Source: an uncultured Prevotella sp.
GTDB lineage: Bacteria > Bacteroidota > Bacteroidia > Bacteroidales > Bacteroidaceae
Assembly: GCA_945869265.1 (NCBI GenBank)
Contig: CAMBOI010000016.1
Span: 1 to 62,779 of the forward strand
Direction: 5' to 3'
Length of the DNA: 62,779 bases
Part shown: piece by piece, positions 45,002 to 53,350 of the stretch
Layout: every line of letters begins with the position of its first letter
How positions within the stretch are numbered: the stretch's first letter is position 1
Made by a program: the position numbers and the translations under genes
The notes under the pieces: model-generated
Databases searched by the model: none
What the model was told of the DNA's origin: nothing
The model's input: only the letters and a program-made list of their open reading frames with translations

Positions 45002-45979
45002 ATGAAGAATCTTTTAATTCTTAGTCCCGGAAGACGTGTTGAGATTGTTCAATACTTTAAGGATGCTTTCCATAAGGAGAACCGAAAGGTTTATACTTTG
45101 GATATGAGCGATAAGGCTCCTGCTTTATATTTTGGTGATGAATATTTTCGTATAGATAAGGATTTTGCACATCTTGACCTCTATATCAACAAGGTTTTAG
45201 AGATTTGCAAAAAGAAGGAAGTTGGTGCTATCATTACTTTGATAGATCCAGAATTAGTTCTCCTTTCTCATTACAAGCAGGAGTTTGATCAACTTGGTGT
45301 AAAGCTTATACTCTCAAATCTTGATTTTGTAGAGTCCACTTTTGATAAGTTTGAGTTTTACAATAAATATAAAGGTATTCTTAAACTAGTAGAAACTGTT
45401 AGTTCGGCAGAAGATGCTTTGAACAAACTTAATAGTAAAGAATGGGAGTTCCCTCTATTTGCTAAATTGAGAGATGGAAGTGCCAGCATTGGCATAAAGA
45501 AGATTAATAGCTTTGAGGATATTGAAGAACTGAAGAGTGAACCAAAGTATATCTATCAGCCATTTATTGCAGGAAAGGAATATGGGGTTGATACTTTCTT
45601 TGATTTGAAATCAGGAAAGCTCGTCTCAATGTTTATCAAGGAGAAACTTGCAATGAGAGCTGGAGAAACAGATAAGGCAATTTCTGTTCATTCTCAAAAT
45701 GTTATAGATGAAGTTTTAAAGGTACAGAATATCAAAGGCCTTTATGGTCCTATCGATATAGATGTATTTGTATCTAATGATGGAGAAGTTTATATTAATG
45801 AGATTAATCCAAGATTTGGAGGAGGTTATCCTCATGCCTATGGATGTGGAGTCAATTTCATGAATTTGATATTAAACAATCTGAATGGTAATGAGAATCA
45901 AGTTTCTTTAGATTCTTACAAAGAAGGCATCATGATGCTTAAGTATAACGGATTATATTTCAAGGATACTAATGACTAA
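45002..45979 (+). CDS. ATP-grasp ligase (carbamoyl-phosphate-synthase/PylC-like)
   Basis: A 325-residue ATP-grasp protein. An N-terminal Rossmann-like part (LLILSPGRRVEIVQYF) precedes the ATP-grasp core with LFAKLRDGSASIGIKKI, YIYQPFIAGKEYGVDTFF and YINEINPRFGGGYPHAYGCG (E-x-N metal site). Such enzymes join a carboxylate to an amine through an acyl phosphate. It is 2 bases after the PLP enzyme and overlaps legI by 8 bases, so the pair is tied to the pathway. It could install an acyl or aminoacyl group on the 4-amino sugar; this is inference. Confidence 0.82.
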   Translation: MKNLLILSPGRRVEIVQYFKDAFHKENRKVYTLDMSDKAPALYFGDEYFRIDKDFAHLDLYINKVLEICKKKEVGAIITLIDPELVLLSHYKQEFDQLGVKLILSNLDFVESTFDKFEFYNKYKGILKLVETVSSAEDALNKLNSKEWEFPLFAKLRDGSASIGIKKINSFEDIEELKSEPKYIYQPFIAGKEYGVDTFFDLKSGKLVSMFIKEKLAMRAGETDKAISVHSQNVIDEVLKVQNIKGLYGPIDIDVFVSNDGEVYINEINPRFGGGYPHAYGCGVNFMNLILNNLNGNENQVSLDSYKEGIMMLKYNGLYFKDTND

Positions 45980-46976
45980 TCAACATGTTTACATTATAGC
46001 AGAGGCAGGAGTAAACCATAATGGTCGACTCGATTTAGCTCTGAAGCTTTGCGATGCTGCAAAAGCTGCCGGTGTTGATGCCGTGAAGTTCCAAACTTGG
46101 AAAACGGAACTTATTATAACCAAAGGCACCAAGAAAGCAGAGTATCAGGAAAAAAATCTTAATAATGATGATGACCAGTTTACGATGCTGAAGAAATTGG
46201 AGTTGTCATATGATAATTTCCAGTTGGTTAAACAGCATTGTGATGAAATCGGTATCCAGTTTCTTTCCACAGCGGATGAGACAGAGTCTCTAGATTTTCT
46301 GGTGAACCTGGGAATGCCTTTTATCAAGTTAGGTTCAGGTGATATTACTAATATTCCATATCTTCGCTCTGTTGCGAAATATGGAATGCCTGTTATACTT
46401 TCTACAGGTATGGCAAACTTGGCACAAGTTGCCATTGCTTATGATGCATTGCAGGAGGCTGGTGTCAAGGATATCTCTATTTTACACTGTACAACCAATT
46501 ATCCATGTCCTATGAATGAGGTCAACCTTCGAGCTATGCAGACAATGAAGGAAGCATTTAAGTGCAGGGTTGGATATTCAGATCATACCATGGGAATTGA
46601 AGTTCCAATAGCAGCTGTTGCTATGGGAGCAGAGATTATTGAGAAACATTTCACTCTTGACCAAAATATGGAAGGGCCAGATCATAAGGCTTCCTTGAAT
46701 CCTGAGGAACTCAAGGCAATGGTATCTGCCATTCGCCATATTGAGCAGGCCTTGGGAGATGGAATAAAGCAGCCAAATGAGAGTGAAAAGAAAATCTCAA
46801 AGGTAGTTTTGAAACGTATTGTTGCAAGCCGTCCTATCAAGAAAGGTGAGATTCTTTCTGAGGATAATATGACCGTAAAGCGTAGCGACAATGGTATCAA
46901 GGCTTCTTATTGGGATGTTGTGACAGGAAGAGTTGCACAACAAGATTATTCAATTGACGAAGAAATAAAACTTTAG
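45972..46976 (+). CDS. legI: Legionaminic acid / N-acetylneuraminate synthase (NeuB family)
   Basis: A 334-residue TIM-barrel synthase condensing phosphoenolpyruvate with the free 6-deoxy diaminomannose to give the nine-carbon acid. The N-terminus EAGVNHNGRLDLALKL, the metal/PEP motif VKFQTWKTE, HCTTNYPCP and GYSDHTMG are family marks; residues 275-334 form the SAF/antifreeze-like domain (RPIKKGEILSEDNMTVKR). It overlaps the ATP-grasp gene by 8 bases. It is assigned as LegI rather than sialic acid synthase because of the surrounding legB, legC and ptmE genes. Confidence 0.93.
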   Translation: MTNQHVYIIAEAGVNHNGRLDLALKLCDAAKAAGVDAVKFQTWKTELIITKGTKKAEYQEKNLNNDDDQFTMLKKLELSYDNFQLVKQHCDEIGIQFLSTADETESLDFLVNLGMPFIKLGSGDITNIPYLRSVAKYGMPVILSTGMANLAQVAIAYDALQEAGVKDISILHCTTNYPCPMNEVNLRAMQTMKEAFKCRVGYSDHTMGIEVPIAAVAMGAEIIEKHFTLDQNMEGPDHKASLNPEELKAMVSAIRHIEQALGDGIKQPNESEKKISKVVLKRIVASRPIKKGEILSEDNMTVKRSDNGIKASYWDVVTGRVAQQDYSIDEEIKL

Positions 46977-46980
46977 GAGT

Positions 46981-47958
46981 ATGAAAGTTATAGTTATCGG
47001 ATTGGGGTCTATGGGAAAAAGAAGAATTCGTCTTTTGAAAGAAAGAAAAGACGTTGAAATCTTTGGTATTGATACCCAAATGGAACGTGTTAAGCAAGTA
47101 ACAGAGGATTTAGGTGTATCTTGTTATAATGATTTACAAGAGGCAATTGATAAGGAAAATCCTACTTGTGCCTTTGTTTGTACATCGCCTTTGTCACATG
47201 CAAAGTTAATCAACCTGTGTTTACAGAATAAACTACATGTTTTTACAGAGATAAATCTGGTAAGTGATTTGTATGATGAGAATATAAAACTTGCTCATGA
47301 TAATAATTGTGTGTTATTCCTTTCTTCAACATTTTTGTACGAAGAGGATACAAAGGCAATTATCAATAAGGTTCGCCCATGTAATGAGAAGTTAAACTAC
47401 ATTTATCATGTAGGACAGTATTTACCAGATTGGCATCCTTGGGAGAGTTATAATAACTATTTTATCGGTAATCCGAGAACAAATGGTTGTCGTGAGATTA
47501 TGGCTATTGATATGCCTTGGTTGGTATCTGCCTTTGGTGATATAGCAAAAGTAAGTGCTATCAAGAGTAAGAATACTGATCTTAACATAGATTACGCAGA
47601 TAACTATCTGATAACTATAGAACATGAGACTGGAGCTAAAGGTGTATTTGCTGTAGATGTTGTGTCTAGAAAAGCAACACGTCATTTAGAGGTGTATGGT
47701 GAAAAACTACATCTGACGTGGAATGGTACTTCTGATTCTTTATATGAATATGATTATCTGGAATCTAAAAAGGATCTTCAGGTAAATATAGAAGAAGAGG
47801 CAGAGCATGTTGATGGTTATGCAGATTTTATCACAGAAAATCCTTATAGAGAGGAAATAAATGCATTCTTTAATCAAGTTGAGAATGGCATTACTCCTGA
47901 CTGGGATTTCGAGAAAGATAAAATTTTGCTTTCAATAATTGATGAAATAGAACAGTAA
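46981..47958 (+). CDS. Gfo/Idh/MocA family oxidoreductase with altered EKP motif
   Basis: A 325-residue NAD(P)-dependent sugar oxidoreductase fold. The nucleotide loop GLGSMGKRRIRLL lies at residues 7-19. The usual catalytic EKP motif at the expected place (HVFTEINLV, residues 86-94) reads EIN, so the active-site lysine is missing. The C-terminal barrel-like domain is normal in length. It is the first of two adjacent Gfo/Idh genes between legI and legF. It may bind without the usual hydride-transfer chemistry, or use another residue. Substrate unknown. Confidence 0.85.
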   Translation: MKVIVIGLGSMGKRRIRLLKERKDVEIFGIDTQMERVKQVTEDLGVSCYNDLQEAIDKENPTCAFVCTSPLSHAKLINLCLQNKLHVFTEINLVSDLYDENIKLAHDNNCVLFLSSTFLYEEDTKAIINKVRPCNEKLNYIYHVGQYLPDWHPWESYNNYFIGNPRTNGCREIMAIDMPWLVSAFGDIAKVSAIKSKNTDLNIDYADNYLITIEHETGAKGVFAVDVVSRKATRHLEVYGEKLHLTWNGTSDSLYEYDYLESKKDLQVNIEEEAEHVDGYADFITENPYREEINAFFNQVENGITPDWDFEKDKILLSIIDEIEQ

Positions 47959-47960
47959 AA

Positions 47961-48908
47961 ATGAGTAATTATAAAATTGCTTTTTGTGGATTAGGTTCGA
48001 TAGGTAAGCGCCATTTGAGGAATGTTTGCGAGTATCTCAATCAAAAAGGTAATACCTTTACTATTGATTCATATCGTAGCAAAGTAGGAAGTGATGTTCC
48101 TCTGGATATTCGACCATTAGTTACATCTATCTATTCATATGACGATATTGCGGAATCGAATATAATGTACGATGTCGTGTTTGTTACGAATCCAACATCG
48201 GTTCATTATGATACGATACAGAAGTTTAAGCATAGAACTAAATCCTTTTTTATAGAGAAGCCTGTATTTGACAAAACAGATATAGATACTTCTCTGTTTG
48301 AGGATTTTAAGGATACCATCTGCTATGTTGCATGCCCTCTTAGATATAGTGCAGCCCTGCAATATGTAAAGCAGAATATTGATTTTTCAAAGTCGTTTTC
48401 TGTACGAGCAATCAGTTCAAGTTATCTGCCAGACTGGCGTCCAGGACAGGATTATCGTAAGTGCTATAGTGCGCATCGAGACATGGGCGGTGGTGTCGGA
48501 ATCGATCTCATTCATGAATGGGATTACCTGACATGGCTTTTTGGTACTCCGGTAGAGACATATTCTATACAGAGAAAAATATCAAATCTTGAAATTGATA
48601 GTGATGATGTTGCTATATATATCGGTAGAACATCTACAACTTCAATAGAATTACATTTGGATTATTTTGGCCGTTCAATGATTCGTACATTAGAAATGTT
48701 CTTGCCAGATGATACTATACGATGTGATATAGAAGACGGCAGAATTGAATATTTGAGAACAGGTAGAGTCATTCAGCTGCCAAGTGAAAGAAATGAGTAT
48801 CAGATGCGAGAAATTGAACATTTCTTCGAGATTATAAACAATAAAATTGAAAATGACAGTACAATGGAACATGCTTTCCATGTACTTAAATTAGCTAAAG
48901 GAGAATAA
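47961..48908 (+). CDS. Gfo/Idh/MocA family oxidoreductase
   Basis: A 315-residue oxidoreductase with the nucleotide loop GLGSIGKRHLRNV near the N-terminus and an intact EKP motif (FFIEKPVFD). The region DMGGGVGIDLIHEWDYLTWLFG is the usual substrate-side helix of sugar dehydrogenases. It lies 2 bases after its paralogue and 3 bases before legF. It probably oxidises or reduces a sugar or nonulosonate intermediate. Substrate unknown. Confidence 0.87.
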   Translation: MSNYKIAFCGLGSIGKRHLRNVCEYLNQKGNTFTIDSYRSKVGSDVPLDIRPLVTSIYSYDDIAESNIMYDVVFVTNPTSVHYDTIQKFKHRTKSFFIEKPVFDKTDIDTSLFEDFKDTICYVACPLRYSAALQYVKQNIDFSKSFSVRAISSSYLPDWRPGQDYRKCYSAHRDMGGGVGIDLIHEWDYLTWLFGTPVETYSIQRKISNLEIDSDDVAIYIGRTSTTSIELHLDYFGRSMIRTLEMFLPDDTIRCDIEDGRIEYLRTGRVIQLPSERNEYQMREIEHFFEIINNKIENDSTMEHAFHVLKLAKGE

Positions 48909-48911
48909 TTT

Positions 48912-49685
48912 ATGAATATCTTATTTACATTATGTGGTCGTGCAGGTTCAAAAGGAGTGAAAGGTAAAAATGCACGTGATTTTTTAGACATACCTCTTGC
49001 ATGGTATTCTGTGGCAGGAATTACACTTTACATAGAGAAGTATGGTAGTTCTGTAAACACCTACGATGTTGTAGTTAATACTGATAGCCAAGACTTGATG
49101 AATATCATGGATTCAGCGAAAGGGGTTGCTGTTACTAAGTTATGGCGCGATTCTTCTTTGGCAGGAGATAAAGTCTCAAAAGTTGATGTCATTAAAGACT
49201 GTCTGTTGAGAGCTGAGAAAGAATTTGGTAAGGCTTATGACATGGTAGTGGATTTGGATATCACTTCTCCTTTGAGAACAGTGGAGGATATTAAAAATGC
49301 AATTGACAGAAAGATTGCAAGAAATGATGTTCGTGCTGTCTTTTCTGTTGCTAATTCTCGAAGAAATCCATATTTCAACATGGTAACCAAGAAAGGCGAT
49401 TTCTACGATTTAGCGTTTCCTTCTCATTACACAACTCGTCAGGAAGCGCCTGTCTTTTATGACATGAATGCATCCATCTATGCATATTCTTCAACTGCAT
49501 TGAAAGAAATAGAACCGGCAATCTTGTTGGATGAGAAATGTGATGCCATTGTTATGGATGATACTGGTGTACTTGATATTGATTCAGAAGAAGATTATGA
49601 ATTGATGCAGGTTATAGCAAAGTTCCTCTTCGAGAATAAGGAAAGCTATCATGAAGTTTATCAATTAGCACAAAGTTGGAGATAG
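48912..49685 (+). CDS. legF: CMP-legionaminic acid / acylneuraminate cytidylyltransferase
   Basis: A 257-residue NeuA-family enzyme that activates the nonulosonic acid with CTP, giving the CMP-linked donor for glycosyltransferases. The N-terminal LCGRAGSKGVKGKN replaces the usual ARxGSKGxxxKN motif closely; DLDITSPLR and a C-terminal LDIDSEEDY also fit the family. It stands between the Gfo/Idh pair and the acetyltransferase (4 bases apart). Confidence 0.92.
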   Translation: MNILFTLCGRAGSKGVKGKNARDFLDIPLAWYSVAGITLYIEKYGSSVNTYDVVVNTDSQDLMNIMDSAKGVAVTKLWRDSSLAGDKVSKVDVIKDCLLRAEKEFGKAYDMVVDLDITSPLRTVEDIKNAIDRKIARNDVRAVFSVANSRRNPYFNMVTKKGDFYDLAFPSHYTTRQEAPVFYDMNASIYAYSSTALKEIEPAILLDEKCDAIVMDDTGVLDIDSEEDYELMQVIAKFLFENKESYHEVYQLAQSWR

Positions 49686-49689
49686 CCTT

Positions 49690-50361
49690 ATGATGAAGTT
49701 GCAAATTCCTAAGCAAGATATAATTATTCAATTGATTCTTCAGTTAGAGAGTCATTTCCTGCTAAGCAATATTGAAAAGTCTGTTATTTCTGATTATATA
49801 GATTTAGCATTGGAAAAATGTGAGTCAAACTTTTGGGCATCCTCTAATAAATACTTCAAAATTGATGTGGGGGGGGCAAAAAATGTAAGATTTAACCCGT
49901 ATCATTCTGTACAATATATGATTTTTCTGTATTATCTGTCTCATGAGATATATGCTAATACACAAAATACTATACTTTGCGATAAAATCTACTATCTAAA
50001 TAAAATAATGAATAGCGTAGATTTGTTCTATGCGATAGAGTTACCGCAAAAGTTTGGAGCGGAACATCCTTTAGGCTCTGTCATGGGAAGAGCTAAATAT
50101 GGCGATGGTTTTTTCTTTTATCAAGGATGTACTGTTGGTGGAACAGATGGTAAAAATGGAGAAATCTATTATCCTGTATTGGGAGAAAATGTACAGATGT
50201 TTGCTAATTCAAGTATATTGGGAAGATGCAATGTGGGTGATAATGTGAAAATCGGTGCTGGTACACTAGTTAAGAACGAAGATATACCTTCTGATAGCAT
50301 TGTATTCGGTCAGTCTCCACATCTAATTATTAAAAAGCAAAAAAATGAGTTGGAAAAATAA
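49690..50361 (+). CDS. Serine-acetyltransferase-like hexapeptide acyltransferase
   Basis: A 223-residue protein. The first 110 residues are helical, as in CysE-type serine acetyltransferases; the rest is a left-handed beta-helix (YGDGFFFYQGCTVGGTDG, NSSILGRCNVGDNVKIGAGTLV). It lacks the PglD/NeuD-type N-terminal Rossmann domain of typical LegH enzymes. It may O- or N-acetylate the nonulosonic acid or its precursor. The frame contains a run of eight G at 49869-49876 (about residues 60-63), so it may switch on and off. The next gene starts inside it (17-base overlap). Confidence 0.82.
   Translation: MMKLQIPKQDIIIQLILQLESHFLLSNIEKSVISDYIDLALEKCESNFWASSNKYFKIDVGGAKNVRFNPYHSVQYMIFLYYLSHEIYANTQNTILCDKIYYLNKIMNSVDLFYAIELPQKFGAEHPLGSVMGRAKYGDGFFFYQGCTVGGTDGKNGEIYYPVLGENVQMFANSSILGRCNVGDNVKIGAGTLVKNEDIPSDSIVFGQSPHLIIKKQKNELEK
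49869..49876 (+). repeat. G8 homopolymer in the acyltransferase frame
   Basis: Eight G in a row (codons GTG GGG GGG GCA) in an otherwise A/T-rich gene. Loss or gain of one G would shift the frame and truncate the protein shortly after residue 63. Such tracts act as phase-variation switches in surface-sugar genes of Campylobacter and Neisseria. Confidence 0.9.
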
Positions 50362-51394
50362 ACATATAATTAATAAAAGACAATCGCTTTTATCTGCATT
50401 AAAAGTTATAAATACTTTAATGCCTGATCCATTAGTCTTATTTGTTGTTGATGACGATGACAAAATGGTGGGTACGTTGACAGATGGCGATTCACGCCGA
50501 GCTTTGATAGCAGATGTTTCTGTTAATGACTCTATCGAGAAGGTGATGCATAAAAACTTCAATTTCCTTCGTAGAGGTGTTGATGATGATGTGCAGCATC
50601 TTCATGAGCAGAAACTGAAAAAAATGAAGTTGGTTCCGATTCTTGATTCTAACAATCATATTGTTGATATAGTCAATCTTGAAAAGTATATTACTCGACT
50701 TCCTATTGATGCAGTTCTTATGGCTGGAGGAAAGGGAGAGCGCCTTCGTCCTTTAACAGAAAAGACTCCGAAACCATTGCTCGAAGTTGGTGGAAAATGT
50801 ATCATAGATCATAACATAGACCGATTGATTTCTTATGGAGTTAATCATATTGATGTAACTGTAAATTATCTTGCAGAACAGTTGGAGGAACATTTTGCTA
50901 CTCCTCGTGATGGAGTACAGGTCCGTACTTTCCGAGAGCCAAAGTTTCTTGGTACTATTGGTAGCATTAAGTTTGTAGATACATTCTATAATGATACCAT
51001 CCTCGTAATGAATTCCGATCTTTTCACTAATATCGATTATGAGGATTTCTTCCTTCATTTTCAACAGAATGATGCAGAAATGTCGGTGGCAGCCGTTCCA
51101 TATAATATAAGTATAGAACTTGGCATTCTTGATTTGGATGGTCGTAACATCAAGGGACTCATTGAGAAGCCTAAGTATAACTATTATGCCAATGCAGGTA
51201 TTTACCTTATCAAAAAGCGAGCTCTTGCTGAGATTCCTGAAAATACATACTTCCATGCCACTCATCTTATAGAGAAGCTTATTGCTCAAGGTAAGAAGGT
51301 TATCCGCTATCCGCTTAATGGGACATGGATAGATATAGGTACTCCTCAGGAATATCAGAAGGCTAAAGATTTAGTAAAGCATATTAAAAAATAA
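50345..51394 (+). CDS. ptmE: PtmE-like glucosamine-1-phosphate guanylyltransferase with CBS pair
   Basis: A 349-residue protein in two parts: two CBS domains (residues 1-118) and a sugar-phosphate nucleotidyltransferase (about 120-349) with the loop LMAGGKGERLRPLTEKTPKPLL and LVMNSDLFTN. This order (CBS-CBS-NTase) is that of PtmE from Campylobacter, which makes GDP-glucosamine for the GDP-linked legionaminic acid route. Its presence suggests that legB, legC and legG act on GDP-sugars here. It overlaps the acetyltransferase gene by 17 bases. Confidence 0.87.
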   Translation: MSWKNKHIINKRQSLLSALKVINTLMPDPLVLFVVDDDDKMVGTLTDGDSRRALIADVSVNDSIEKVMHKNFNFLRRGVDDDVQHLHEQKLKKMKLVPILDSNNHIVDIVNLEKYITRLPIDAVLMAGGKGERLRPLTEKTPKPLLEVGGKCIIDHNIDRLISYGVNHIDVTVNYLAEQLEEHFATPRDGVQVRTFREPKFLGTIGSIKFVDTFYNDTILVMNSDLFTNIDYEDFFLHFQQNDAEMSVAAVPYNISIELGILDLDGRNIKGLIEKPKYNYYANAGIYLIKKRALAEIPENTYFHATHLIEKLIAQGKKVIRYPLNGTWIDIGTPQEYQKAKDLVKHIKK

Positions 51395-51435
51395 TTATAT
51401 ATAATCTGATTATTACATAAAATTAATTTTGGATA

Positions 51436-52386
51436 ATGAAAACGATTTTAATAGCAGGTGCGGGGCAATTAGGTTCTCGTCATTTACAGGGAGTAAAAAC
51501 CTCCAAAAATGAGTTAGATATTTGGGTGTATGATCTCAGTAGAGAATCTTTAAAAGTGGCAGAGGAGCGCTATAATCAAGTAGAGTCAGAGAATAAAACT
51601 GCCCATTTCGTTGATTCGCTCGAAGATGTTCCTAATAATATTGATGTCCTAATAGTAGCTTCTAGTTCTAAACCTCGTGCAATCATTGTTAAGCAGGTTT
51701 TAGCTTCCAAAAAAGTTAAATACATGGTGTTAGAGAAATTTCTTTTCACTAGAATGTCTGAATATGAGGAAATAGATGCTCTTCTCAATGAGAATAATGT
51801 CAAAACATGGGTTAACTGCCCTCGCAGAATGTGGGATGGTTACAATCTCATAGAACAATATATCGATAAGAATTTACCTGTAAATATCAGTTACAAAGAC
51901 ACCGATTGGGGATTGTGCTGCAATACAGTACACTATCTTGATATTTTTATGAAATTGTGTGGATGTACTACTTGTAGTGTTGACATTAGTGGTTTAATTC
52001 CTGAGGTATTAGATAGTAAAAGAGCCGGGTATGTGGAACTCTATGGAACAGAAGTTTTCACTACACCAAACAAAAGCCAACTCACACTAACTTGTACTAC
52101 GGAAAAAACTCTGAATCCAAAGGTAGTTATTAAAAATGGAGACAACTTAATTACATACAACGAGGGTGAAGGGGAAATTTCGATAAATGACAAATCGCGT
52201 GATGTTAAGGTTCATTATCAAAGCGGATTGTCAGGAGTCTTAGTTGACGAGCTTTTATCAAAGGGCAATTGCAGACTTTCTTCTTACAAGGAATCGGCTA
52301 CATATCATAAGACATACCTTCAGGCAGTTGGACCTTTTATCAATAAAATTAAGGGCTGGACGTCGGACTCATGCCCTATTACATAA
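51436..52386 (+). CDS. Gfo/Idh/MocA-like oxidoreductase
   Basis: A 316-residue protein with the NAD(P) loop GAGQLGSRHLQGV and, at the EKP place, LEKFLFTR, keeping the lysine but not the proline. The C-terminal half is divergent and rich in cysteines around 170-185 (LCGCTTCSVD). It follows ptmE after 41 bases, the longest gap of the block. The next Gfo/Idh gene starts 23 bases after its stop. Substrate unknown. Confidence 0.8.
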   Translation: MKTILIAGAGQLGSRHLQGVKTSKNELDIWVYDLSRESLKVAEERYNQVESENKTAHFVDSLEDVPNNIDVLIVASSSKPRAIIVKQVLASKKVKYMVLEKFLFTRMSEYEEIDALLNENNVKTWVNCPRRMWDGYNLIEQYIDKNLPVNISYKDTDWGLCCNTVHYLDIFMKLCGCTTCSVDISGLIPEVLDSKRAGYVELYGTEVFTTPNKSQLTLTCTTEKTLNPKVVIKNGDNLITYNEGEGEISINDKSRDVKVHYQSGLSGVLVDELLSKGNCRLSSYKESATYHKTYLQAVGPFINKIKGWTSDSCPIT

Positions 52387-52409
52387 ACAACTTAAAAAGC
52401 AATACAGTC

Positions 52410-53348
52410 ATGAATATATGGATTATTGGTGCAGGAGGAATTGCACAAGAGTATGCTAAGGTGTTAAACTCTCTTGGTTTGAATTATACCGTTGTCGGAA
52501 GAGGTGAAAAAAGTGCCTTAGACTTTAAGAAAGTAACAGGGAAGAGTGTAGTTGTCGGTGGCTTGACCTCATTTTTGGCGACAAAACCTGAAATTGCAGA
52601 TAAGGCAATTGTTGCAACCCCATTGGAGGCTTTGGCAGATAATACCATAGCTCTCCTGAAGTATGGAGTAAAGAATGTGTTCTGTGAGAAACCTGGATTT
52701 CTAAATCCAGAAGAGCTGTTAGAAGTTAAAGAAGTTTCTGATGCCTACAATGGTAATGTCTTCTATGCTTATAATCGCAGATTTTTCGCCTCAGTTTTGA
52801 AGGCAGAAGAGATAATAAAGGAAGAAGGAGGAGTCAAGTCTTTCAATTTTGAGTTTACTGAATGGGGTCATGTCATAGAAAAAAGCGGTAATACACTAGA
52901 AGCATTACAGAATTGGATGTATGCCAATTCAACTCATGTTATCGACCTTGCATTCTTCCTTGGAGGAAACCCAACTCAAATGAATTGTGTCACGGCAGGC
53001 GAACTCAGTTGGCACAAACCTGCTATCTTTGCTGGCTCTGGCATTACCGATAAGGGTGCTTTATTCAGCTATCAATCAAATTGGGCTGCTCCTGGTCGTT
53101 GGGTAGTTGAAATTCTAACTTCAAAACATCGCCTTTATTTCAAACCTATGGAGCAACTTCAGATACAAAATATAGGAAGCGTAAAGGTGGATCTTGTAGA
53201 GATTGATGACCATTTGGATAAAGAGTTCAAGCCGGGATTCTATTTGGAAACTAAAGCATTCCTTGAAGGCGATTATAGAAGATTGTGCAGTATTAAAGAA
53301 CAATATGATCATTTGCAGCATATTTATAACAAGATAAAGGGGCTATAA
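52410..53348 (+). CDS. Gfo/Idh/MocA family oxidoreductase
   Basis: A 312-residue oxidoreductase. The start is the ATG at 52410 (MNIWIIGAGGIAQEYAKVL), because the NAD(P) loop is then at the very N-terminus as usual; an upstream start would overlap the previous gene. The EKP motif is intact (FCEKPGF) and NRRFFASV follows. It is the fourth Gfo/Idh gene of the locus and the last before the dideoxyhexose block (rfbF 2 bases later). Substrate unknown. Confidence 0.85.
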   Translation: MNIWIIGAGGIAQEYAKVLNSLGLNYTVVGRGEKSALDFKKVTGKSVVVGGLTSFLATKPEIADKAIVATPLEALADNTIALLKYGVKNVFCEKPGFLNPEELLEVKEVSDAYNGNVFYAYNRRFFASVLKAEEIIKEEGGVKSFNFEFTEWGHVIEKSGNTLEALQNWMYANSTHVIDLAFFLGGNPTQMNCVTAGELSWHKPAIFAGSGITDKGALFSYQSNWAAPGRWVVEILTSKHRLYFKPMEQLQIQNIGSVKVDLVEIDDHLDKEFKPGFYLETKAFLEGDYRRLCSIKEQYDHLQHIYNKIKGL

Positions 53349-53350
53349 TA

